64,000 nucleotides of DNA from Echinometra lucunter (lineage: Eukaryota; Echinodermata; Echinoidea; Camarodonta; Echinometridae): contig JAPZVO010000023.1 in NCBI GenBank assembly GCA_029962745.1, forward strand, positions 558,001-622,000. Reading direction: 5' to 3'. This document shows positions 11,907 to 23,900 of this stretch, piece after piece (position 1 is the stretch's first letter; the number at the start of each line of letters is the position of its first letter). The notes beneath the pieces were generated by a model. That model had not been told where the DNA came from, searched no databases, and saw nothing but the letters and a program-made list of their open reading frames with translations. The position numbers and the translations under genes are program-made.

Positions 11907-12783
11907 CTTTCATGTGTATTTTTTCCTCATCGTTAGATATCGTATCATTCGAATTTTTAGAATGACATCGTTGTTAGAATGAATGATAGGCCTATCATCA
12001 TGAAAGGTGATATCGCTGGTTCAAATTCTTTTTACCCTTTAAAGGATTTTGTTGACGCCGGCTCCATGCAGTATCAGCTCAAAACCCTAACTAAGCATCA
12101 CCATTGACATAATATTGTTTCTGATTTCGATTGTGACTAATGATATATACTTTATCATATTGTTCTTTATAACTCATTTTCAGCATTCCTATCTGTATTC
12201 TCCGGTGACACTTCCGATTGGAGTTTCATTAGAAAACATTATGTTGGTGGCAATATATCGATACATCAATATTGTGGTGGATCCTTTTGGGAGGCAATCT
12301 ATGCTTACTACACCTAGGTGCATCCTCGCCTGCATTTTAACATGGCTGATCACTGCGGGTTTGGTTGCAATAAGCGCATCTTTCCTCTCAGATGTAGAAT
12401 ATTTCATTTTTATGACATTCCTTATTCTTGCTGTTCTCTCGGCGACTGGTGTACTCTACTTCATCATTTATCGCGCGGTCTCTCGGAGCACCAATCACAC
12501 GGAGCAACGGTTGGCTGAGAACAAAAGCATCCTCAAAACATTTGCTCTAGTTTACGCCACAACTCTAATATTTGCAGGTACATGCGGAATAATGTTTATG
12601 GTAAATTACGTTGGGGATGTCTCGAGAGACAGCAAAGTGTGGGTGTTCTTCTCTGTAGAAATATTATTTCTTTTTCATGGAATTTTCAATTCACTTATAT
12701 ACTGGTGGCGATTGCAGGAATTCCGTTCGGCCATCGTTTCACTTAAATGTAGCAAACATGCTATTCACCCCATTAGGCATTAA
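9357..12783 (+). CDS. Divergent rhodopsin-like seven-transmembrane receptor (2 exons)
   Basis: The coding exons are 9357-9599 and 12184-12783, giving 280 residues. TM1 is about 20-43, TM2 53-77 with the Asp62 of an LAD motif, TM3 90-112 ending in YRY (Arg107 in the DRY position), TM4 126-148 with Trp134, TM5 153-177, TM6 196-222 and TM7 232-256 with NSLIY in place of NPxxY. N17 is a possible glycosylation site. These are class A GPCR hallmarks, so it should be a plasma-membrane receptor coupling to G proteins; the ligand is unknown. The Cys before TM3 and the usual TM6 proline are missing, so it is divergent. The exons join in phase 0: CAG|GCAAGT donor and TTTTCAG acceptor, a GC-AG intron. 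The ATG at 9357 gives a normal short N-terminus. Whether it is expressed cannot be judged. Confidence 0.8.
10583..10707. mobile_element. Small MITE with GGCCCGAATTC ends
   Basis: GGCCCGAATTCACAAAGG at the left is matched by CCTTTGTGAATTCGGGCC at the right. ATA flanks both sides, a likely target duplication. Internal copies of ACCACGGTTTC and AACCATGGTTTTG extend the self-complementarity. It lies inside the receptor intron. Confidence 0.8.
11089..11532. mobile_element. MITE with GGGAGCTTTCGCAAA ends
   Basis: GGGAGCTTTCGCAAATACGA at the left and TCGTGTTTGCGAAAGCTCCC at the right form inverted ends, flanked by TA. The interior carries GTTACTATGGCAAC near 11262, an X-box-like site. It sits in the receptor intron and lacks a transposase. 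An apparent 183-codon frame on the other strand is not coding. Confidence 0.75.
11868..11906. repeat. (TC)n microsatellite
   Basis: A short TC-dinucleotide run in the receptor intron. Confidence 0.9.
12184..12783 (+). CDS. Receptor exon 2 (TM3-TM7)
   Basis: It follows a pyrimidine-rich tract ending CATTTTCAG at 12183. It encodes residues 82-280 without interruption and stops at TAA. The cytoplasmic tail is short, about 20 residues after TM7. Confidence 0.85.
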   Translation, partial: HSYLYSPVTLPIGVSLENIMLVAIYRYINIVVDPFGRQSMLTTPRCILACILTWLITAGLVAISASFLSDVEYFIFMTFLILAVLSATGVLYFIIYRAVSRSTNHTEQRLAENKSILKTFALVYATTLIFAGTCGIMFMVNYVGDVSRDSKVWVFFSVEILFLFHGIFNSLIYWWRLQEFRSAIVSLKCSKHAIHPIRH

Positions 12784-13411
12784 ATGACAAAGATATACGA
12801 AGCTGCTGTGTATAAAAGAACTTTTTTTTTGAGGGGGAATTTATGTATATAGGTCCAGGTGCGTTTAAACCCTTTCGCACAAATGGAAAGTCCTTACAAA
12901 AATTATTGTAATAAAATATAATAATTGCCATAATGAGAATAATATTAGTATAGTAGGAGTAGTAGTAGTAAAGTAATGACAATCATAATAATAATATTAT
13001 CATTAATGATGATGATGATGATGATAATGAGGATGATAAAAATAGGGCAAGTCAAAGCTATTTTGAGATTCAGATTTCAGATTTAAATAAAAATTAATTC
13101 CTTCTCATAATCAGCACTCTCAGAACACTGGGTAAAATTTCGTTGGGTATAAATTTCTTGGTTATAAATCGCCAACTGTTGGGCAAATTGGACAATTAGC
13201 TTTAATACGTGGTTGGTTAAACACGTTTTACTCTCAGGTTGGGTAAAATACAGAATGGGTGGAATTAAATCACAACATTGTTTAAAACATTCAGATTTTT
13301 AACCAACCTTTAGATAAGCCCTTTCCCCCACCAGTTGGGTTGCGTCTTTTTTTTTTTTTCGTAACCAAGCGAGGCCAGAACTAGAAATTAGTAGAGTTTC
13401 CTTTGTGATAG

Positions 13412-13497
13412 ACACCCTAACCCTAAGCCTAACCCTAACAGCCACCCTAACCCTAACAGCCACCCTAACCCTAACAGCCATCCTAACCCCAACCCTC
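13412..13497. repeat. Interstitial telomere-like tract, left part
   Basis: CCCTAACCCTAACAGCCA is repeated as an 18-bp unit about three times and flanked by single CCCTAA variants. The sequence on this strand matches metazoan TTAGGG repeats read in reverse complement. It stops at 13497, where an inverted-repeat element begins. Confidence 0.85.
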
Positions 13498-15003
13498 AGA
13501 GGCGTCGATCCTGGGGGGCAGGGGGGGGGGCAGTTGCCCCCCCCCAAAGAAAATTTCGGGGGGGCAAAGATATCATTTCGCCCCCCCCCCCCAATAATTT
13601 CCCAACCGAAAAAAATAGAAAAAAGGGAAAAGAAAAAAGAAAGAGAAAAGAAAGGAAAAGGAAGGAAGGAAATGAAATGAAAGCGTAAAACAAGAAAAAA
13701 GAAAGAAAATGGACACTGAGAAGCGCTCGCTCGCTTCGCTCGCTCGCATTTATTGTATCTTAACCAATCCCGATGATAATTACTATTCTTATGAAAGGAA
13801 ATTGGTTTGCGTCTTGTGTTTCTATCTAATGTTATACTATTCTTCTACTCATATAACCAAACAAGATATCACTCCTAGAAATCGAGCGGCCAGTTGACCT
13901 AAAAATAGATAAAATTTCAGGAGATAACGACCTCGATAAAAAAACCCCGCAAAAAAAAACCATATTTTTCGTTAACTCGCTCGCTACTCCACTGTACTCT
14001 CACTGGTAAAAGCTAGATACAAGATGATTTTCGGCAGCAAGTAGCTTATTATAGCAGCGAGATTCCAAAGTATTATTATATTTGGGCAGCAAGGTGGTTG
14101 ACAAAGATTTTGGGACGAATCCATATAATTTTGCCGGGATGGTCGTTGACTTTGCTCGCTATAGTAGAAACAGAATGGATTCGGACTGCAAGCGAGGTAG
14201 CTAAAACAGTGTCATATTCGGCACGCAGGTGATCGGATGTATTATTTATATATCAAACAGGCATGACAGGTTTATAGTGTATGATAATGATAATAATATT
14301 ATTCCGTTCTCGTATAGCGCATATCACATTTTTATCACATTTTTATGATGGAAATAACACTTCTATCATATGGAAAAGGGTATATTTTTCCTCGCTCGCT
14401 GCGCTCGCTCGTTTCATAGTAATGGTTTTGAAAAGCAAACGAATTCGGTGAGATGAGACCGAATAGATAATGTAGATGTTTCACTGGCTCAAAGCGTAAT
14501 TTGCCGAAGGGTTTACTACATCTACCATGAAAAACAGTGTGTGCTTCCTCGCTCGCTTCGCTCGCTCGTAATATTAAAAAACAGAGTGGTATGGGGGCAG
14601 CAACAATGGACCAGCGATGTGACAAAATAGAGTTCATATCTGGCAGCGAAGTAACCATATACATATATATCAGGTATCATTTATGCCTATATGATAACTA
14701 AACTCTTCTCTCACAACAAGAAATTTGTTATTTTTGCTCGCTCGCTTCGCTCGCTCGCAAAATTGAAAAAAAAAAAGCAGGATGGTTCACATAGCAAGTT
14801 GCTTAATTTCCCCAATTTGAAAATGCTTCACGTATATATCGGCCTATGTTTTATATATATATATATATATATACGTACATATGTGTGAGGGTGTGTGTGC
14901 GTGTGTGTGCGTGTGTGTGTGTGTGTGTACAAATAGTAGCCGTGGGTTCATCTCCGCTTGGTCGTCTTGCCCCCCCCAATCCGAAAAATGGATCGACGCC
15001 TCT
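13498..15003. mobile_element. 1.5-kb GGCGT-type inverted-repeat element inside telomere-like tract
   Basis: The left end is AGAGGCGTCGATCC (13498-13511), followed by G-runs. The right end is GGATCGACGCCTCT (14990-15003), preceded by C-runs. Between them the motif CGCTCGCTTCGCTCGCTCG recurs near 13730, 14393, 14551 and 14737, each followed by AT-rich sequence. TA and TG microsatellites lie near 14852-14930. There is no transposase. CCCTAA sequence in the same orientation lies on both outer sides. Confidence 0.7.
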
Positions 15004-15062
15004 GCCAACCCTAACCCTAACCCTAACCCTTATCCTAATCCTAACCCTAACCTTAATCCTAT
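15004..15062. repeat. Interstitial telomere-like tract, right part
   Basis: GCCAACCCTAACCCTAACCC continues with degenerate units (CTTATCCTAATC, CTTAATCCT). The orientation is the same as the left part at 13412-13497. Confidence 0.85.
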
Positions 15063-15429
15063 ATTTTGGATGGCTGTCGAAAGAGGAAATCTTTTGTACC
15101 CCCCCCCCTTTTTTTTTTTTTTTTTGGACGAAATAAACGCCATTGTTAATGATCTCAATACAAAAAAAAAAAGAATGATAAGAGCTGGATTCATACCCGC
15201 GCAATTAGTAGCCTTTTACACGGTGCAGGGTGACCTCTCGGTTACGAGCGATCGACGCTGTATTAGCGTACTCCTAATACTTGCTATTCGTTGCTTTTTT
15301 TTATCCTATCACGACCGCCGACATTCCGTTTTTTATCTTCTTGAATAAAGGTATCTCATAGCGATATACGACTTGTCTAATGCCTGCCAGACATAGCAAC
15401 AACTATATGTATACAAGGTAGTTTCATGG

Positions 15430-16031
15430 GCATTTTATGTTAATGCTTGGCAACATTTATGAATGTGTTGCGTTCATATGAACATGAAAATATATGTTGC
15501 CATTTTTTCTTTTAACCTTTGGTTACCTTTAGTGAAGGTCAAACGTCAAGGGTCATTATTATGACAAAATAATTTATTCAAAATATGCCAAGTTTGGTAT
15601 CAAATTGTAGCTTAAAGGAATGTTTTATATTTCTATTATTTTTTCGTTGAACCTTTCAGTTTTCCGAAATATGCAAATGAGTTATGCATGCATATTAAAC
15701 ACAATAATGTATGCCCTATACATGCTATTTATTATTTAGGGCATTATCTTTATGTGTTTAATATGCATACGTTTACTAATTCACTTATTGTGGAAATGTC
15801 TGACGAAAAAATACAACCATATAGAATATTCCTTATAACATTTTCTACATTTTGATACCAAACTCGGCATATTTTAGATAAAAATCATGGTCATGCTAAT
15901 GACCCTTGACCTTTGACCTTCACTTAAGGTCATCAAAGGTCAACAGAAAAAGGGCAACATGTGTTTTCTGAATCGTGGCATCGAGAAGAACACATTCATA
16001 GCAGATGTTACCAAGCATAGACATAAAATGC
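15430..16031. mobile_element. Fold-back (long inverted repeat) sequence of ~600 bp
   Basis: GCATTTTATGTTAATGCTTGG at the left faces ACCAAGCATAGACATAAAAT at the right. Deeper pairs include AAATATGCCAAGTTTGGTATC with GATACCAAACTCGGCATATTT, and TGAAGGTCAAACGTCAAGGG with CCCTTGACCTTTGACCTTCA. A second inverted pair around TTTAATATGCAT lies at the centre (15690-15770). No protein is encoded. Confidence 0.75.
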
Positions 16032-16576
16032 GCTCGAACACGAAATTTTGAACATAACCCCCCCCCCCCTAAGAGATCATTAATTATTGATTATCAGTCT
16101 AGTGTCATTGCAGCTTAGTTTACCAAGAATGTTGCTGTGACCCCTGAGATTTGACGTTTTTTTTTAAACTCAGGGGGGCATCTTTGGCTGCTATAGGGAT
16201 ATATTCCAAATGAAAAATTCGAATTCTATTTCGTTATGACTTTGCGGCTGTTCAAAGCTTTTAGTTTGCCGTTTTGTGTGACAATTGTTGGGCTAAATGC
16301 CTTAAAGCTGGGATAGGCCTATAGTTTTGGTAAAATTCAGTAATATCAATTCGTCTCTTTATTAAATACTCCAACTCTTAAAAAAAAGTGAACGTTGCAC
16401 CAATTTTTTACACGCTGAATCTTTGTGAAAATTTGAATTTGATTGTTTCAGACCCCAATTGCTTGTCGATCCTATAGCGCACTGATTTGATTTATGGGGG
16501 GGGGGAAGCAAAGATTTGATATTTATTTTCTATTTCAGTGTGGTCAAAATAGCCCCCTCGCACTGATGAGCGCTGA

Positions 16577-17323
16577 TTTCTGAGTTTTTCAAGACTCACC
16601 CCAACCCCAGAAAAGTTGTAGAAGTCTTCTTTTAATTTCATTGTAGATGTAATGTAACCAGCAGACAGTACACTGATCTAGAATTTGGTTTGATAAAAAA
16701 AGTGTTTTGAAAATAGATGTTGCAGTCTTAGATTCACAACTAAATTTGAAGTTTGCATTTGCATTTATATTGAAAATTATGTTATGTGTTTCAGTAGATG
16801 CATTTGAAATTGTTCATTAGAAAACAATGTAATGATAACTTGTTACGTGTACAAAATGTTTACATTCACTGTTGCAAATTAAATTTTGGATTATATGAAT
16901 TGAGAAATTTTAGCAACCCATGCATGATTTAGAATAACAAAGTTTGATTGAATCCTGCTGTAGGCCCAGGACTATAGGGCTATCACCTTCTGCTTTTTTT
17001 TTCCAAAATTGGCAATTCTGTGATTATAACGAAGGGTAATTAGATTTGTCCGAGGCAATTTTTATTCCAACTTAAAAGATTTGTTATTCTTACCACAAAC
17101 ACTGCTAAGAGTTTGGTGTTAACCCTTCCTGTACTGGGCTATTTTGAGTGCCTCTCTGACGGGGGGGGGGGGGGGGGGCCGGGGCGGGCCCCCAATGATC
17201 TCGGCCATCGACCGCGCGATCGCGACAAAAATTGGCATTCATGTTGCCCGCGACGTACTCTTCGAAACTCTATTGTTAGTTTTTTTTTTCGAAAATGACG
17301 TTATTTCCTTAATTATGCTAATT
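16577..17323. repeat. Segmental duplication, copy 2 (cut by assembly gap)
   Basis: It matches window positions 1-747 collinearly at an offset of 16,576. It runs into the 500-N gap at 17324, so its right end is unknown. The few substitutions suggest a recent duplication or two alleles placed in tandem. Confidence 0.9.
17119..17323. mobile_element. piggyBac-type element (family B, copy 2), left part
   Basis: It starts TTAACCCTTCCTGTACTGGG and has a G-run at 17161-17178, as in the copy at 543. The remainder is lost in the gap. Confidence 0.75.
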
Positions 17324-17823
17324 NNNNNNNNNNNNNNNNNNNNNNNNNNNNNNNNNNNNNNNNNNNNNNNNNNNNNNNNNNNNNNNNNNNNNNNNNNNNN
17401 NNNNNNNNNNNNNNNNNNNNNNNNNNNNNNNNNNNNNNNNNNNNNNNNNNNNNNNNNNNNNNNNNNNNNNNNNNNNNNNNNNNNNNNNNNNNNNNNNNNN
17501 NNNNNNNNNNNNNNNNNNNNNNNNNNNNNNNNNNNNNNNNNNNNNNNNNNNNNNNNNNNNNNNNNNNNNNNNNNNNNNNNNNNNNNNNNNNNNNNNNNNN
17601 NNNNNNNNNNNNNNNNNNNNNNNNNNNNNNNNNNNNNNNNNNNNNNNNNNNNNNNNNNNNNNNNNNNNNNNNNNNNNNNNNNNNNNNNNNNNNNNNNNNN
17701 NNNNNNNNNNNNNNNNNNNNNNNNNNNNNNNNNNNNNNNNNNNNNNNNNNNNNNNNNNNNNNNNNNNNNNNNNNNNNNNNNNNNNNNNNNNNNNNNNNNN
17801 NNNNNNNNNNNNNNNNNNNNNNN
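17324..17823. other. Assembly gap (500 N)
   Basis: Exactly 500 unknown bases, a placeholder length. Confidence 1.
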
Positions 17824-17839
17824 GTCACGAATGGGTTAA
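17824..17839. mobile_element. Right tip of piggyBac-type family A element
   Basis: GTCACGAATGGGTTAA directly after the gap equals the right terminus of the family A copies at 22159, 23939, 38939 and 52016. Confidence 0.7.
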
Positions 17840-17849
17840 TGAAAACAGT

Positions 17850-17925
17850 AGGACAGACAGACAGATGGACAATCCAAACACACATCCCTCTGGCACCACC
17901 TTTGGAGGGCAGAGGTATAAAAAAA
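17850..17925. repeat. End of the GGACAGACAGA...GGCAGAGG dispersed repeat
   Basis: GGACAGACAGACAGATGGAC followed by CTCTGGCACCACC and GGGCAGAGGTATAAAA corresponds to the end of the repeat at 40980-41035 (GGACGGACGG...CGGTGGGCAGAGGCATAAAA). Confidence 0.5.
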
Positions 17926-17999
17926 AACGTCCAGTTGTAATATTTCACACACATGATCACAAGGTGCTTATAAATATCTTATCAACAATGAAGAAATCT

Positions 18000-20430
18000 A
18001 CACATTAATAAATAAATATCTTTAGTCCTGTTTATTTTTTTTTTTTTACTTTCTTACTCTTCTGATGTGTATTTTGCATTCTTCATCATTGTTATGCTGT
18101 TCTCCTGGTAATGAAATGAAATGAAATCGAATAAAAATAAAGATTACAGAATGAAGCTTTCCGTTATTTACAAGGACATGATATGTTGGTTTTCTCTTCA
18201 TATATCCTAATTTCTAGGTTATTAAATAGGAATTTACATTTACACAAAACATGTGAAGTAATTCTAATCAAAATACACTTTCCTCCAATTTCAAGAAGAA
18301 TTTCTGAACATCAATCACAACATTTTCATGACCAGAAACTGTACAAAAGAACAAGTATGAAATATTGATGAATACATTTATCACATGTTACAATACTGCC
18401 CTTCATAACATCAAGGTATTATTATATTGTCCACCTGAATGGGTAATAGACGCTTGTAAGCAGCCTTGCTTTACATTTCAGCATCAATCATCAATGACAA
18501 GCTTATGGCTTTTTTATGATTTTCCCACGTCTTTTGTATAATTATTTCACATTATGAAATGAAAAATTTTGATGTTTTTAAAAGAGTAAAAATTAATAAA
18601 TTAAATGAATGAATTCAATTCAAATGGATGATTTTTTTTAGGAGTAAACACGAAAATCTTGACAATCAATTTCATTACAGTTAACAAAATCCTTCAAAGT
18701 TTAAATCTTGACCATGGTGATTAACTCCAAGTCCCTCCCTTCTCAACCTATTGACTTAGTTAACAACTCACTGCAGTTTCTTATAGAGAGTTGAAACAAG
18801 AACTTATCAAGTCCAATATGTGACAATCCATACAACAGTCAAAAATACCTATAACATTTAAAGTGATCTAAAATATAAGAAATAGAACCCAATCAACTGT
18901 TTTCTTCTGCTGCTGCTGCCTTGTAGTAATATTTCACAAATCTTCAGCCATATTATAGGCTCATTTTAGGTTATCAACTATGCAAGAAGAGCCCCTGTCC
19001 CACTTCAACATATATAAGAATCTAACAATGGTTCTTAATCTAACAAAGATTCACAGGGAGAAATGAACCAATATCTCCACAAAATGTCTGACACACTTGC
19101 TGCTTTAATTTAATGACATTCACAAACACAACCTATTTAAAAAAAAAAAAAAATCTCAATCAAGAAATTCTTCACATCATCTGTGATGCCTTTTGACTGA
19201 CATCCATAGAAAATTCATTTCATACCAAAGTCATATAATACCAAACAGCTAAATGAAATCTTCTAGTCTTCTAATGAAATACCATGAAACAATGAGATAA
19301 TAATTATCTTCAAACATCCTGTCCATAACACAAGAATGAAATACAAGGGACATTTCAGTCAGTCCGCAGGTCTGTATGCTAATGAGCAAATAAGCAGGAT
19401 TCTTGCAGATCCTCTCATGGCCAAATCTTCCATTCTATCAAATCTCATGAATCATGAGACTTTCTTTTCCAAGAATTTAACCACTTTATTGAAATCACTG
19501 GTTGATACACCATTGGAAAGATTAAGTATCACACTTTTACATTTATGCATTCATTTTGGTAACATATTAGGGGAAATATGGGTAAACTTAGGTGAAATAA
19601 GATGCTTCAAAACATAATTCTCTTTCCCTCACTTCCCTTGTGTATTGTGCAAAACTTTTTAATTTGAGCCCAAATATATTCACATGAAAATAAATGAAAA
19701 ATCTGTATTTTTTCTCAAATGATCATTCTTAATGTGGGGTACTTTTTAATCAGGTCAAGAGCACACTTTTCCCAACAATATCCAGGGCAAGAATTTTTTA
19801 ATTCTTTGAACAGCATGAAATCTAGTGTTCTGATTGGCTGAATAAGGCCAGAAACAAGCCAGTAAGGTTGTTTTGAAATTTGAACACATTACAACATGGG
19901 AAATTTGACCATTATTGACTCAGCAAGAGACCAGTATGATTTCAGGGTGAGTGGGTGGCCTGTCTGGACCAATTATGGAGTACTATATGTTTTTTGACTG
20001 ATAATTGCACTTGAAATCCAGTGTAAAGTATGCTCTTGACCCAATTAATCACACTATGTGTAAAAATTGGCCTATTTATGAAGCACTGATCTTCAGCTTT
20101 ATGGTGATGTAAAAATCATTTGGGCTCAAATATAAAAAAGGCTTACAAAATATCAACTTTTGGCAGGTGAAAAAAAAAATCAATTTTCTATCACCTTTGA
20201 GATTCACAATTTCACATTTCTTCCACATTTTTTTCATCAAATTGAAACACATGACATAAAAGACTGATTCTTCATCTTTACATAAATACCCAAAACATCA
20301 AATAAAGTTTTAGAGCAGTAAGAGCTAAAATGAGAGTGGTATTCTAACAGGCTGTGACTCATTAAATATGCAGAGCCTGTACGAGTTCCGTGAAAGAAGC
20401 CACTTTTTGCAGATCTGCAGACTGAGTGAT
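18000..20430. other. Sequence downstream of the TRIM-like gene
   Basis: The part next to 20431 should be 3' UTR on the minus strand. A minus-strand AATAAA is at 19485-19490, but I cannot prove it is used. The rest is AT-rich. Short frames on + have no recognisable domain. Confidence 0.4.
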
Positions 20431-20968
20431 TTAGATAATGAGATCTTCAAACATTCTTTCCATACCATGAGGATGATGCCCTTCTCTCTGAATCCTGACA
20501 TGACCTTCCGCATATTCTTGACCTCCCGACCTATGTTGACCCCTACTCCTGCTACGACGACAATCCCTCCGCTGGTGATGATGCTGGGTAAACTCCTGGT
20601 TGTTATGAAGTGAAGAGTGTTGATGATGATGATGACGACGAGATGAGCAGTGTTGATGCCTGCTTCCAGACTGATGATGGTGATGATGATGATGATGGTA
20701 TCCATGGTGATGTCTGCGATGTCGATGCCTTGCCTGAGATGTTGATGGGATGTTGCAATTGTTGTTGTTGGAGGAAGAATTAGTTTGAGAGGTGGAGGGA
20801 TGAGAGATGAGAACAAAGCTATGACCTCGAGGGCGCTTGTAGCAACGACGGGCGCTGGAGGAATGATGGACACAGCTTTGACAGAAGATTCGATTACAGT
20901 GCTTGCAACGTACATACACAGCACTAGCTGCCTGAGATGAGCAGTTAAACACTGAACATTTCAGATCC
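20431..20968 (-). CDS. TRIM-like exon 10: Cys cluster, His-rich tail, stop
   Basis: It opens KDLKCSVFNC, then VRCKHCNRIFCQSC, a pattern like a treble-clef zinc finger, followed by CYKRPRGHSF. The next ~90 residues are rich in His, Arg, Ser and Gln, including an eight-His run. The stop is TAA at 20431-20433 after FEDLII. The His run is coded by CAT/CAC units, so its length may vary. Confidence 0.8.
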
Positions 20969-23900
20969 CTGTATGATCTAATGGGTACAATAGAATATAA
21001 AGATAAAAACACATTGAAAAAAAGTTAAAATAATGTTGGCAGAAGTCATGAACAGCAGTTACAAAAAAAATTGAAATTTGATACACATAATCTTCAGAAA
21101 TGAAAAGAAAAGGACAGCATGTGTAATTTTTGAGATCCTTTGCATAAATATAAAAATAAACATACACACACACGCTACATAGTATCTAAAAAAATACTTC
21201 TAAAGTCATTTAGAATTCCTAATAACCCCCCCCCCCCCCCCACACACACACACACAATTTTTTAAAGATCAGTTTTGCAAAAGAATTTAATCATGTCAGA
21301 AAACATGCTGTAAATATACAGCTTGTACTTTGGAAAATGATACATCAATCCTTGCTTGTTTTCCTGATTACCTTGCAGCCCATGATTTTGAAAGAATTTT
21401 ATCATTCTACCTTTCATGGTGAAGTTTTATCAAGAGTATATGAATCAAGGAATATTTCCTATGTTATGAAAATCTGTATTGTATTTTTTTTTTATTCATA
21501 TACAAACAACATGAATAAATTGAGAGGAAAATGAGTTTGCACATTTCTTAAACATGAATGTATGTCATATAAAAGCAGTGTCACTGATTCAATGAAAAAA
21601 ATTCCATCACAAATTATTAAAACAATTCTAATTTTCTTTTAGTATACTCTATCTAACATGAAACACAGAACAAAATTATCACCTGTTAGGAAATTTCTAA
21701 GCTTTGGCACTGTCTTTAATAAATAAATCTATGCGCACCCTAAGAGTAAGCATTTGGTATTTTACAATCGCAACTTTAATAGTTGTGACATTGCATCGTA
21801 ATCTGTACTTACTTTTGATGAATGTGACCAGGAGAGGGCAGTGTACATCCTGTCTCCGCTGTATTTCCCTGGCTTTCATTAGGATTCCTTAATATAGCAT
21901 CATCTGAAATGAGGATACAAGAATTTCTTTGTCACTTCCTTAGTATGAAAAAACAGGAAACTGTCCCTACTAGACTTCTTCCTTTTCATATTAATGCTTA
22001 TTGCAGCAGAAAAACTGCTATCATACATGTAAGTGCCAATGAAACTGGCACTGTCTTGAGCTATTCTTGTCTATGATGTCTATGATGAGAAATAAATGTA
22101 AATGTGTCTATATTTCCCTAGTCTCAATTTTTGGATAAATTATCTGACCAAGTCCTTGTTAACCCATTCGTGACAGGAATTATTCAAAGCCTAATTTGAT
22201 CAGCTTTTATTCTTCAAATTGGCAACACCAACATTTTTACTTTTATTGCTACATATTTCTTAAAAAACATCATGTATCTGAAATAAATATAAATTGACTG
22301 AATGTATGAGAAGTCATAAAGTTGCCAATTTGGAGGGAAAAATGGTAAATTTAACACTTTCATCGCATTGCCAATGTAAGGATTTTAATGCTTATTTTCC
22401 TTTAAAAAAATTTCAGCATCAAACAACAAATATTCAAGCAACAAAAATGGGCACAGTAAGTGTAGAATTTTTTGCTCTTTCTGCTCATGTATTTGGTATG
22501 ATTTTTAGGGCTTTGCATCAAAAGTTATTAAACCAAACCACAAAATGTGGACCCTCTGTCATGAATGGGTTAAAGGTAGAAGATCCCATTTGCAGGTCTA
22601 AAATATTAAGATGAGTGAAAATGTGTTCAATTATAAGAGAATGATTATTAAAAACTTTTGTGAAAGAAAAATGGATTGTACATGGCGATTTAACATTTTT
22701 GATAACTCTGTACTTATTTCGGACCGAAAATTTTAGTGGAATTTTTTTCGAGATAGCGCACAACGAAAGGATTCACATTACATACAGTACAGTGCTGCTA
22801 TTATGCAGTACATGCGGTGGCCGCGAGCTGCCTGTGGGCTGAGCTAGTTAGCTAGCTGGCTTCGCTTCTGCCGGTGAGCTGATCCGACTTGCTTATTCAA
22901 GGATGGTAGCCAGATTTTCATTTTTGTATAACCGTAAGATAAAATAAACGGTATAAGAAGGGCATATCCTAAACTTCTGCCGAGTTGTATGGATTTTTGA
23001 AGATTTTGCAAAAGGGATCTCCTACCTTTAAAGGGTGCATTCATGCCCTATTCTATAAAACCTCTTAAAGGGTAAGCCTAGCATTATACACAAAAACAAA
23101 ATCAGGATTTTATGAGGAAGTTATGAGGTTGTACAGTAAATGGCCCTCTGAACGTGCCAATGAATTTCAGGATATGATATCTGCCTGATTCATCTGAATA
23201 TACACCTTTGTTTTTCATCAGATTCAATATCATCAAATTTCAATTCTCCATTTTGCCACAGGGATTTGCTCATCTGAAGATTTCACCAAAACAAGACTGA
23301 TACATCATACACTTTGAATGCTTGTATCTCTGCACCTTGTCTTATAGGGAAAATGAAATGTTTTGTATGATGTAATCTAATTGCAAACAAAAAGTTTTAT
23401 AGTAGATGAGTGCACTTCTAGTAATATTCTCTGTATTTGTTGTCTACATTTCAAAGTCAAACTCAGCAAAAATCTTTAAAAATCAGCAAGTTTACCCCTC
23501 CCCCCAAAAATGTACATGTGTATATATTTATATGTATATCTCTGTCATCAGACAATGTCTCCTCAATATTATGAAAACATTCTTCAAGCTTCAAATTCAA
23601 ATATACCGATTTCCTGGTGGAGCAACAGCGAGAATTAATTTTGTCAATTCATTACACTCTATATACTAAGTGAAATTGATACACTTGAAATGTTATTTAT
23701 AGAACCCTTTTATCTATGTTTGTTAAGGATAAGGAAACTAAGCCAAGTATGAAGTGTAAGATTCCTGAAATAACCTCCTTGAATACTTTTTAATAAGGAA
23801 TTACATGCATCGTTTGCTTTCAATAGTGTGGGTGTAATGTATGATGGAAGGTATAAGAAAAATAAATCCTTGATAAACTTAGAGGAATTCTCAAATATGA

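Noticed and set aside
12189..12407. Minus-strand frame over receptor exon 2
   Set aside because: It is antisense to clear transmembrane coding sequence and has no features of its own.
13412..15062. True chromosome end
   Set aside because: The TTAGGG-type tract is short, degenerate, split by an element and followed by ordinary sequence on both sides.
17144..17960. Frames of about 200 codons running through the N gaps (also at 36.8 and 60.3 kb)
   Set aside because: They are open only because N cannot encode a stop. The exception kept is the sequenced tail after 60823.
22294..22614. 106-codon plus-strand frame
   Set aside because: It is inside a piggyBac-type MITE; the same words appear, broken, in other copies at 52052 and 54575.
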